Shown piece by piece: positions 1 through 5,529 of a stretch of DNA of 5,904 nucleotides (position 1 is the stretch's first letter; the number at the start of each line of letters is the position of its first letter). The notes under the pieces were generated by a model. It was given only the letters and a program-made list of their open reading frames with translations, ran no database searches and had not been told where the DNA came from. Where the stretch lies: the NCBI GenBank assembly GCA_031374415.1, contig JANMGB010000319.1, positions 1 to 5,904 of the forward strand, in the 5' to 3' direction. Position numbers and translations under genes: made by a program. Source of the DNA: CANHBY01 sp031374415 (GTDB lineage Bacteria > Pseudomonadota > Gammaproteobacteria > Burkholderiales > Burkholderiaceae_C).

Positions 1-299
1 GCGACGACGCGGTGGGCCTTTGCCCACAAGGAGGAGCAACGCCGCCAGCCGCCCCCAACGCGGCGCCATCGGGTGTGTAGCGCTATCACCCACAAGGTGA
101 AGGTCGTCGTGCGCCACATTGTCAGCATTCATGCGGGCTTGCCAGCGGATGAGAGCGGTCAACTGCCGTTTCTAGGATGACGGGGCGTTGAATGTTGCAG
201 CGCAACGAAGAGCCCTGTGTTTACCGTTCTTTTATCACGTTAGCTCGTGCTCACAAGGTTCAGAGTGAAGTCCATGGCATAGCCGAGTCGGGGGTCCAG
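1..299. other. Left-edge region without an assignable gene
   Basis: Nothing recognisable is encoded here. Three frames are open at the left edge. On the plus strand, frame 3 runs to a TAG at 78-80 and gives an Ala/Pro-rich tail ending APNAAPSGV, which would suit the C-terminus of an upstream protein. Frame 1 runs to a TGA at 178-180. On the minus strand an ATG at 132 opens a frame to base 1 (44 codons) that contains a short hydrophobic run (RLAALLLLVG), which would suit the N-terminus of a leftward gene. GC content keeps all frames open, so none is convincing. Bases 173-178 (TAGGAT) resemble a -10 box, but I see no matching -35. The plus frame upstream of 300 is open back to an ATG at 192, the alternative start of the next gene. 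Confidence 0.3.
12..27. repeat. Short perfect hairpin
   Basis: GTGGGC (12-17) and GCCCAC (22-27) form a perfect 6-bp inverted repeat around a CTTT loop. No T-run follows on either strand, so an intrinsic terminator is unlikely. A purine-rich AAGGAGGAG follows on the plus strand but has no start codon at a usable distance. It may be incidental to GC-rich coding DNA. Confidence 0.3.
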
Positions 300-497
300 A
301 TGAACCAGTCAGATTACGAAGTGTGTTTTCAATCCCTCTTTCACGAGGGGCGTGCGCTGTCTTTTCCTTGTGACCCACAAGGCCACGTGGACATGGATTC
401 CTTGAGCGAGACAGCCATTGAAAACTATTTGTTTGCACGCGCGATGGTGGGGCGCGAGTACGCTGTGCCGGCCGTGGTGGTCGTCCATTCGCATTGA
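300..497 (+). CDS. Small conserved-type hypothetical protein, 65 aa
   Basis: The function is unknown. The 65-residue product begins MNQSDYEVCFQSLFHEGRA, continues with a Phe-Pro-Cys-Asp segment (about residues 21-24), and ends VVVVHSH. From memory, short proteins with this opening and this His-Ser-His tail occur across Comamonadaceae; I could not check this. It is acidic and soluble-looking, with no signal peptide or membrane segment. Two cysteines (Cys9, Cys23) and three histidines, two of them at the tail, could bind metal, but that is speculation. The frame is open back to an ATG at 192 (101 aa). I prefer 300 because the recalled family starts there and the extra 36 residues look unlike coding sequence. 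A weak GGGGGT lies about 4 bases upstream of the ATG. The gene converges on miaB, with 25 bases between the stop codons. Confidence 0.65.
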   Translation: MNQSDYEVCFQSLFHEGRALSFPCDPQGHVDMDSLSETAIENYLFARAMVGREYAVPAVVVVHSH

Positions 498-522
498 GCC
501 TGAACCAGCACTGGCGAACGGC

Positions 523-1872
523 CTAAGCAGTTTGCTCGACGGCGCTGTCGGCCACGACGACTTCACCGCGCAGGGTGTGTGAATTGGCCGCCGTGATACG
601 CACATCGACCATCTGCCCGATCAGGCGGGGCGGGGCTTTGAAGTTGACGCTGCGGTTGCATTCGGTTTTGCCTGTCAGCTCCAGGGGGTCTTTGCGTGAG
701 GGGCCTTCGATCAACAAGCGTTGAGTCGAGCCGACCATCTCATCGCTGATGCGTTTGGCGTTGCCATCGATCACCGCTTGCAAGGCCTGCAGGCGTTTGA
801 GCTTGACCGCTTGGGGCGTGTCGTCGGTCAGTGTCGCCGCCGGCGTGCCGGGCCGCGCGCTGTAAACAAAGCTGAAGCTCGCGTCAAAGCCAATGTCGGC
901 AATCAAGCTCATGAGCTTGTTGAAATCGTCGTCCGTCTCCCCTGGAAACCCGACGATGAAGTCGCTGGACAGGCTGATGTTGGGCCGGATGGCTCGGAGC
1001 TTGCGCACGGTGCTTTTGTATTCCATGGCCGTGTAGCCGCGCTTCATGGCCATCAATATGCGGTCGCTGCCGTGTTGCACGGGCAGGTGCAGGTGGCTCA
1101 CCAGCTGGGGCACGCGTGCATAGACATCGACCAGGCGCTGGGTGAACTCATTGGGGTGGCTGGTGGTGTAACGAATGCGCTCAATGCCCGGAATTTCGGC
1201 CACCACCTCAATCAGCAGGGCGAAGTCGGCGATGTCGCTGGTGCCCCCCATCGCGCCGCGGTAGGCGTTGACGTTTTGGCCCAACAGGGTGACTTCCTTG
1301 ACGCCTTGCGACGCCAGGCCCGCCACCTCGGTCAAGACATCATCAAACGGGCGTGAGACCTCTTCGCCGCGGGTGTAGGGCACGACGCAGTAGCTGCAAT
1401 ACTTGGAGCACCCCTCCATGATCGACACAAAAGCCGTGGCCCCCTCCACTTTGGCCGGGGGCAGGTGATCGAACTTCTCAATTTCAGGGAAGCTGATGTC
1501 GACTTGGGGCCGCATTTGGGCTGCCCGTTGGGCCAGCAACTGGGGCAGGCGGTGCAGGGTTTGGGGGCCAAACACAACGTCTACGTAAGGTGCGCGGGCA
1601 ATGATGGCTTCGCCCTCTTGGCTGGCAACGCAGCCCCCGACGCCAATCAACACGCCTTTTTCTTTGAGGTGCTTGATTCGGCCCAGGTCGCTGAAGACCT
1701 TTTCTTGGGCCTTCTCGCGCACCGAGCAGGTGTTGAACAAAATCAGGTCGGCTTCGTCAACATTGGTGGTGGGTTCATAGCCCTGTGCAGCGTGAAGCAC
1801 GTCGGCCATTTTGTCCGAGTCGTACTCGTTCATTTGGCAGCCGAAGGTTTTGATAAAGACTTTGCGGGCCAT
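523..1872 (-). CDS. miaB: tRNA-2-methylthio-N6-dimethylallyladenosine synthase MiaB
   Basis: This radical-SAM methylthiotransferase adds a methylthio group to i6A37, next to the anticodon of tRNAs reading UNN codons, giving ms2i6A37. It follows MiaA in the pathway and acts in the cytoplasm. The 449-residue product shows the full family layout. The N-terminal methylthiotransferase domain has three auxiliary-cluster cysteines: Cys12 in KTFGCQMN, Cys49 in NTCSVREKA and Cys81 in GVGGCVA. The radical-SAM CX3CX2C motif is at Cys155/159/162 (EGCSKYCSYC). A C-terminal TRAM RNA-binding domain spans about 380-443. The length is normal and no key residue is missing. I place the start at 1872 rather than at the in-frame 1899, because AAGGGAGG lies 4 bases before ATG and MARKVFIKTFGCQMN is the usual MiaB opening. 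The ybeZ(phoH)-ybeY genes that often follow miaB are not downstream here. Confidence 0.97.
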   Translation of the reverse strand: MARKVFIKTFGCQMNEYDSDKMADVLHAAQGYEPTTNVDEADLILFNTCSVREKAQEKVFSDLGRIKHLKEKGVLIGVGGCVASQEGEAIIARAPYVDVVFGPQTLHRLPQLLAQRAAQMRPQVDISFPEIEKFDHLPPAKVEGATAFVSIMEGCSKYCSYCVVPYTRGEEVSRPFDDVLTEVAGLASQGVKEVTLLGQNVNAYRGAMGGTSDIADFALLIEVVAEIPGIERIRYTTSHPNEFTQRLVDVYARVPQLVSHLHLPVQHGSDRILMAMKRGYTAMEYKSTVRKLRAIRPNISLSSDFIVGFPGETDDDFNKLMSLIADIGFDASFSFVYSARPGTPAATLTDDTPQAVKLKRLQALQAVIDGNAKRISDEMVGSTQRLLIEGPSRKDPLELTGKTECNRSVNFKAPPRLIGQMVDVRITAANSHTLRGEVVVADSAVEQTA

Positions 1873-1884
1873 GGGCCCTCCCTT
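1860..1884 (-). promoter_or_regulatory. Ribosome binding site deciding the miaB start
   Basis: On the minus strand AAGGGAGG is followed by GCCC and then the ATG at 1872-1870. This is the strongest Shine-Dalgarno-like sequence in the window. It supports the shorter 449-residue MiaB over the form beginning at 1899, which would bury this site inside the coding region. Confidence 0.7.
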
Positions 1885-1977
1885 GTGGAACGTGGTCAAA
1901 AACGGAAAAGTGCCAAGCCGCCACGCACAGCGTTGCGCATGGGGCCTGAGAGCGGAGTGCGAGCCCGGGCCGCAGCC

Positions 1978-2388
1978 TCAGGGCTTGGTCCAACGCTGGG
2001 CTGCGGGGTCAAACCGCCAGGCTTGGGCGTCGGTCAGGTTGTCAGGCCAGGGGGTTTTGGCCGCTTCATCGGGACGCAGTATCCAGATGTCTCTGACTTG
2101 GCGGGTCACTTCGTCTACCGTGTAATGCACCTTGGCGCGTTGTCCGGTCAGGCTGGCCGAGAGCACCACCATGTTGTCTTGGTTGCGGATGCGCGAGCCT
2201 GGGGACAACTGGGTGGCTTGACCATTGAGCTCAATCGCAGGTGGGGACAGGAAGCTGATCTGGCCGCGCAAGGTCATGGCAGGAAAATTACGCGACAAAT
2301 AAAGCTGCTGGGGCATGGTTTGCGCGCCAGCGGCACTCGCGAAAGACAAGGCCAGTGCGGCCAAAACACAGCGATACATGGTGTTCAT
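1978..2388 (-). CDS. Small secreted (periplasmic) hypothetical protein, 136 aa
   Basis: I do not recognise a named family. Residues 1-22 form a clear Sec signal peptide: Arg6, a hydrophobic stretch from about 8 to 19, and an Ala-Gly-Ala cleavage site before Gln23. The mature part is about 114 residues with no cysteine, so it is not a lipoprotein and makes no disulfide. It looks beta-rich in the middle (about 36-105) and ends in a Trp- and Pro-rich tail with WPDNLTDAQAWRFDP around 114-128. I infer a periplasmic or envelope role. The start could be either of two in-frame ATGs (2388 or 2379); neither has a good ribosome binding site, and the choice does not alter the mature protein. The stop lies 105 bases before the miaB start with no clear terminator between, so cotranscription with miaB is possible. 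The upstream gene is divergent. Confidence 0.75.
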   Translation of the reverse strand: MNTMYRCVLAALALSFASAAGAQTMPQQLYLSRNFPAMTLRGQISFLSPPAIELNGQATQLSPGSRIRNQDNMVVLSASLTGQRAKVHYTVDEVTRQVRDIWILRPDEAAKTPWPDNLTDAQAWRFDPAAQRWTKP

Positions 2389-2562
2389 CCAGTGGCTGTT
2401 AAGGTCTCACAACAAAAAGGTCAGCGCCTTTGAGACACACGGCGTTGCCGGCCGTGCAAGAATTGACACCGCCAAGCGCAAGTGTAGCGGGCTGCGGTCG
2501 TCGTGCCTGTCAGGGTGCCGGGCATGCTTCACGTTTCTTGGAACGAAACCCTCGTCAACTCT
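2389..2562. promoter_or_regulatory. Divergent intergenic control region
   Basis: This gap separates the leftward secreted-protein gene from the rightward hydrolase and should hold promoters for both. A perfect TTGACA lies at 2463-2468 on the plus strand. The best hexamers 16 to 17 bases downstream (TAGCGG, AGCGGG) are poor -10 boxes, so this promoter is tentative. GTCTCA (2404-2409) and TGAGAC (2431-2436) form a 6-bp inverted repeat with a 21-base spacer, just upstream of the leftward gene, and could be an operator half-site pair. I found no convincing leftward promoter. Confidence 0.35.
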
Positions 2563-3372
2563 ATGAACTTGTCGGCATTGAAGTGGGGCGTCATCGCCAC
2601 GTTGGCATTGGGCGTGTTGGCCTACGCAGGCGTGTTGGCCTGGATGTACACCCAGCAAGAAGCCTTGTTGTTTCGCCCCACCCAGCTGCCGCCAGACCAC
2701 CGCTTTGACTTGCCCGGAGTCAGCGAGGTGAAAGTGCCCGTCGAGGGCGGGCATTTATCGGCAATGCATTTTCAGCAGGCCAACCCCAAAGGCGTGGTTT
2801 TCTTTCTGCATGGCAATGCCGGTGATCTCAGTATCTGGCTGACCAGCACGGCGTTTTACAGTCGGGTGGGGTTTGATTTGTTCATGATCGACTATCGGGG
2901 CTATGGCAAGAGTCCCGGGCGCATTGAGAGCGAGGCGCAGCTGCATGCTGATGTGCGTGCCGCCTGGGACTGGGTGGCCCCGCAGTACGCCAGCCATAAA
3001 AGAGTGATTTATGGCCGCTCGCTGGGTTCAGCCTTGGCCGCGCAGCTGGCGGCCAGGGTGCCCTCAGACTTATTGGTGTTGGTCACACCGTATTCCAGCG
3101 TTCTCCAGGTGACGGCGGAAACCTACCCCTGGGTGCCTTCGGCGCTATTGCGCTACCCGTTGCGAACGGACCTGGGTGTGGCGCAGGTGAAGGCGCCCGT
3201 GCTGATCCTTCATGGCGATCAGGACGAGGTATTTTCGATGTCCCACGCCGAGCACTTGCAAGGGCTGAACCCAGGCGCTGAGTTGGTCAAAGTGCCTGGG
3301 GCCCGTCACGGCGATATTCATACCTTTTCCGTCTACACGCAGGCGTTTGCGGCCGGCTTGGAAGGTTTGTGA
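2563..3372 (+). CDS. Membrane-anchored alpha/beta hydrolase (BEM46/YfhR-like)
   Basis: This is a serine hydrolase of the alpha/beta fold whose substrate cannot be told from sequence; an esterase or thioesterase is plausible. In the 269-residue form, residues about 7-29 make one membrane helix, and the catalytic domain follows. The oxyanion segment LHGNAGD is at 82-88 and DYRGYGKS at 110-117. The nucleophile elbow GRSLG is at 151-155 with Ser153. Asp221 lies in ILHGDQDEVF and His249 in GARHGD, completing the triad. The HGNAG and DYRGYG motifs match the BEM46/ABHD13/YfhR group. The single N-terminal helix suggests an inner-membrane anchor, but the side on which the catalytic domain sits is not shown. 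I use the ATG at 2563, which places the helix at the very N-terminus. Upstream in-frame starts exist at 2524 (ATG) and 2503 (GTG), and 2524 has an AGGGTG at about 8 bases. The gene ends 13 bases from the convergent neighbour. Confidence 0.88.
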   Translation: MNLSALKWGVIATLALGVLAYAGVLAWMYTQQEALLFRPTQLPPDHRFDLPGVSEVKVPVEGGHLSAMHFQQANPKGVVFFLHGNAGDLSIWLTSTAFYSRVGFDLFMIDYRGYGKSPGRIESEAQLHADVRAAWDWVAPQYASHKRVIYGRSLGSALAAQLAARVPSDLLVLVTPYSSVLQVTAETYPWVPSALLRYPLRTDLGVAQVKAPVLILHGDQDEVFSMSHAEHLQGLNPGAELVKVPGARHGDIHTFSVYTQAFAAGLEGL

Positions 3373-3385
3373 AACCAGGCCCTGA

Positions 3386-4279
3386 TCAGCCCTGACGCAG
3401 GTGCTGGTTGAAAAATGCCAGCGTGCGCTCCCAGGCTAGTTTGGCTGCGGCCGCATCAAAGCGAGGCGTTGTGTCGTTGTTGAAGCCATGTTGCACGCCA
3501 GGGTAGATGTGCGCTTGATAGCGGACCTTGGCTGCTTTGAGGGCGTCTTCATAGGCAGGCCAGCCGGCGTTGATGCGCTCGTCGTCACCCGCGTAATGCA
3601 GCAGCAGCGGGGCTTTGATGCGCGCGACGTCTTCTGCCTTGGGTTGCCCCCCATAGAACGGCACTGCGGCAGCGAGATCGGGCAGCCGGGTCGCCAGGTC
3701 GTTGGCGATGGCGCCACCGTAGCAAAAGCCCACCACACCCACTTTGCCGTTGCCTTGCTTGATGGATTTGAGAGCCATGGCGGCGGCTTTGAAGTCGGCC
3801 TTGGCTTTGGTTTGATCGAGCTGTGCAAAGAGTGTGCGAGCTTTGTCTTCATCGCCGGGGTAGCCTCCCAAAGTCGCCAGCGCGTCGGGCGCGAAGACGA
3901 GGAAGCCATCGACCGCCAGCCGCCTGGCGATGTCCTCAATGTGGGGGTTCAAGCCGCGGTTTTCGTGCACTACCAGCACGGTGGGCAGCGGACCTTTGAC
4001 GTTGGCGGGCAGGGCCAGAAGGCCTTTGACCGTGCCGTTGCCTTCGGGCGAGGGCTCACTGTGCGAGGTAACCACGATGCGCGGGTCGCTCGGCGTGACT
4101 TGCTGCGCTTGCGCAAAGTTGGGGCTGAGCTGGGTCAGCAAGAGCTCGGCCCCCACCACGCCAGCCGTGTACTGGCTCGCAGACTGCAAAAAACCTCGGC
4201 GGCTGATGAAGCCGTGGACATAGCGATCAAACAACTTCAAAACTTGGGGGTGGAAGTCGGCCGCGGTTTTTGAGGTCAT
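3386..4279 (-). CDS. Tat-exported dienelactone hydrolase family protein (YghX-like)
   Basis: This 297-residue protein has the dienelactone-hydrolase fold, an alpha/beta hydrolase with a cysteine nucleophile. The active-site residues are visible: Glu106 in VVHENRG, Cys186 in GFCYGG, Asp233 in AGDDERIN and His264 in QHGFNND. Motif by motif it resembles E. coli YghX from memory (HENRGLNP, GGYPG, GFCYGG, RIN-GWPAYE), so the natural substrate is unknown and 'dienelactone' only names the fold. The N-terminus carries a twin-arginine motif, SRRGFLQ, with the arginines at 27-28, then a moderately hydrophobic stretch and a possible cleavage site after Ala58 (AQA). I infer export of a folded protein to the periplasm. 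YghX, as I recall it, has SKREFL at that site. The start lies 9 bases after the RIO-kinase stop with no visible ribosome binding site, which suggests translational coupling. Confidence 0.92.
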   Translation of the reverse strand: MTSKTAADFHPQVLKLFDRYVHGFISRRGFLQSASQYTAGVVGAELLLTQLSPNFAQAQQVTPSDPRIVVTSHSEPSPEGNGTVKGLLALPANVKGPLPTVLVVHENRGLNPHIEDIARRLAVDGFLVFAPDALATLGGYPGDEDKARTLFAQLDQTKAKADFKAAAMALKSIKQGNGKVGVVGFCYGGAIANDLATRLPDLAAAVPFYGGQPKAEDVARIKAPLLLHYAGDDERINAGWPAYEDALKAAKVRYQAHIYPGVQHGFNNDTTPRFDAAAAKLAWERTLAFFNQHLRQG

Positions 4280-4288
4280 GGGGAGGCG

Positions 4289-5137
4289 TCAGCGTGGTGG
4301 TTGAGAGCGCAGTTTATACGCGGCTTCTTCGGCGCGCGCGTCGTCGATCACGCTGAGAACGCTGCCCAGATCCACCCCTTTGGTCGACTCCTTGAATCGG
4401 CCCGTGAGCGGCGTATCCGGGCGCAGCGTGCCGCGCTGGTAGTGATCCCAAATCTCGGGCCCATACTGCGAGCTCAATAGATCGGGTGCAAAGCGAGCGA
4501 AGAAATCGCGCAAGTTGCCGACGTCCCGCAGCAGCATGCGTTGAGCATGGTTGTTGCCAGCTGCATCGATGGCTTGAGGCAGGTCAATGATGACGGGGCC
4601 CGTGGTGCCCAAGAGGACGTTGAATTCAGACAGATCGCCATGCACGACGCCAGCGCACAACATGCGCACCACTTCCGTCAGCAGCCCACGGTGATGTTCG
4701 CGCGCTTGCTCGGGTGTGAAGATGACGTCGTTCAGACGGGGTGCCGCTGCGCCGTCGGCATCCGTCACGAGATCCATCAGAAGCACGCCGTCACAGAAGT
4801 TGTGGGGGCGGGGCACCGTCACGCCGGCGGCCGCCAGGCGGTACAGGGCATCGACCTCGGCGCTTTGCCAAGCGGCTTCGGTGGCTTGACGCCCGTAGCG
4901 GGTGCCCTTGGCCATGGCCCGCGCCTGGCGGGTGTTTTTAACTTTGCGGTTTTCGGTGTAGTCGACGGCTTGCCGGAAGCTGCGCTGCTCGGCTTCCTTG
5001 TAGACCTTGGCGCAGCAAATCTCGTTGCCGCAACGCACCACGTACACCTGGGCTTCTTTGCCGCTCATCAGCTGGCGTACGACGGAGTCAATGAGCCCTT
5101 CATCGATCAGGGCTTGCAATCTGGGTGGGGGTTTCAT
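4289..5137 (-). CDS. RIO1-family atypical serine protein kinase
   Basis: This is an atypical protein kinase of the RIO family. Bacterial members are little studied and their targets are unknown. The 282-residue form shows the kinase core in order: a glycine-poor nucleotide loop SGKEAQVYVV at 25-34, Lys44 in CAKVYK as the ATP-binding lysine, and Glu94 as a likely helix-C glutamate. The RIO-type basic segment TENRKVKNTRQARAMAKGTR spans 61-80. The catalytic loop HGDLSEFNVLL is at 166-176 with Asp168 and Asn173, and the metal-binding Asp185 is in IIDLPQ. All catalytic residues are present. The C-terminal 60 residues are charged and poorly conserved in appearance. The ATG at 5137 gives the usual MKxPPRLQALIDEGLID-type opening, but GCGGAG abuts it directly. 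A GTG at 5152 would add five residues and also lacks a good ribosome binding site. The next gene starts 9 bases downstream. Confidence 0.92.
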   Translation of the reverse strand: MKPPPRLQALIDEGLIDSVVRQLMSGKEAQVYVVRCGNEICCAKVYKEAEQRSFRQAVDYTENRKVKNTRQARAMAKGTRYGRQATEAAWQSAEVDALYRLAAAGVTVPRPHNFCDGVLLMDLVTDADGAAAPRLNDVIFTPEQAREHHRGLLTEVVRMLCAGVVHGDLSEFNVLLGTTGPVIIDLPQAIDAAGNNHAQRMLLRDVGNLRDFFARFAPDLLSSQYGPEIWDHYQRGTLRPDTPLTGRFKESTKGVDLGSVLSVIDDARAEEAAYKLRSQPPR

Positions 5138-5373
5138 CTCCGCATTTTGCACGCTCGGGTTCAGTGCGTGGGATTCAGCACCCGGGGTCGATGCGTGGCA
5201 TATGCTGCCTCGTGTCCTGTAGCGTCAGCGCGGTGAGTGCCTACTTGTCGACCGAGCCCCGCATTCGTTGCGCTATGCTCGCCCGGATACTTGTAACTTG
5301 CGCTGAGGCGCTGCATGTCCCCTGCGGATCGACCGACCGTCACGGTGTTCCATGGGACACCAGCGGACGCGAA

Positions 5374-5397
5374 ACCACCGCATTGGAGCGCGGTGGT
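5374..5397. repeat. Inverted repeat ACCACCGC-N8-GCGGTGGT with extra half-site
   Basis: ACCACCGC (5374-5381) and GCGGTGGT (5390-5397) form perfect 8-bp arms around an 8-base spacer. A further copy of the right half, CGCGGTGG, lies at 5405-5412, exactly 16 bases after the first copy at 5389-5396. No T-run follows on either strand, so a protein-binding site fits better than an intrinsic terminator. The binding protein is unknown. Confidence 0.5.
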
Positions 5398-5422
5398 GTG
5401 AAAACGCGGTGGACTGCAAATT

Positions 5423-5446
5423 TGGTGGCGCTTCAGGGATTCGAAC
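5423..5446 (-). other. tRNA 3'-end fragment, probable attachment-site scar
   Basis: Read on the minus strand, these 24 bases match the last third of a tRNA: G53, the T-loop TTCGAAT, CCCTG for the 3' side of the T stem, AAGCGCC for the 3' acceptor strand, the discriminator A, and an encoded CCA. The bases upstream (TGTT) cannot pair with CCCTG, and no anticodon or D arm follows the tRNA pattern, so the tRNA body is absent. Such a sharply bounded 3' tRNA fragment is the usual remnant left at the far end of an element integrated into a tRNA gene. The implied 5' acceptor strand is GGCGCTT; from memory this fits a betaproteobacterial tRNA-Met, but that is unverified. Given its orientation, chromosome should lie below 5423 and the element above 5446. 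Confidence 0.6.
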
Positions 5447-5479
5447 AACAGGCTGTGAAGCCGGTGAATGCTCAGTGTA

Positions 5480-5521
5480 GCGGGGGAGGTCGGGATGTCA
5501 TGCCCCCAGTTGTTCCCCCGC
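5480..5521. repeat. GC-rich dyad downstream of hipA
   Basis: GCGGGGG (5480-5486) and CCCCCGC (5515-5521) are perfect 7-bp inverted arms separated by 28 bases, which contain a smaller nested pairing (GGGATG with CATGCCC, one bulge). It begins 9 bases after the end of hipA in the direction of transcription. It could stall or end the hipA transcript or protect its 3' end, but no T-run follows on the minus strand, so it is not a standard intrinsic terminator. Confidence 0.4.
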
Positions 5522-5529
5522 CTCTCGTC

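Larger units (their letters stand above)
5138..5529. other. Non-coding junction between the RIO kinase and hipA
   Basis: No convincing gene lies here. Reading frames across it are artefacts; one even translates the tRNA fragment. The right part holds a tRNA 3'-end fragment (5423-5446) with a dyad on each side, described separately. The left part (about 5153-5370) should contain the leftward promoter of the RIO kinase. A weak candidate is CTGACG followed 18 bases later by CATATG on the minus strand, around 5199-5228, of low reliability. GCATATGC at 5198-5205 is an 8-bp palindrome overlapping that -10. Confidence 0.5.

Noticed and set aside
1873..1977. Terminator or separate small gene between the secreted-protein gene and miaB
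   Set aside because: Only a 4-5 bp stem (CGCA with TGCG) without a T-run is visible, and no frame with a start and ribosome binding site other than the miaB extension.
1465..2433. Plus-strand 322-codon frame opposite miaB and the secreted-protein gene
   Set aside because: It is the antisense shadow of two well-supported minus-strand genes; its His/Gly-rich sequence matches no family.
3373..3409. Bidirectional terminator between the convergent hydrolase genes
   Set aside because: AACCAG (3373-3378) and CTGGTT (3404-3409) pair, but the loop is 25 bases, there is no T-run, and one arm lies inside the hydrolase coding region.
3488..4273. Plus-strand 261-codon frame opposite the dienelactone hydrolase
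   Set aside because: It is an antisense shadow; the minus-strand frame holds a complete set of catalytic motifs.
5161..5448. Minus-strand 95-codon frame across the junction
   Set aside because: It begins with TTG at the tRNA T-loop and translates the tRNA acceptor end as its first residues (FESLKRHQ). It has no ribosome binding site or family resemblance, so it is spurious.
5423..5500. A complete but degenerate tRNA gene
   Set aside because: Upstream of G53 the T stem cannot pair and no D arm or seven-base anticodon loop with a stem can be laid out, so only the 3' fragment is tRNA-like.
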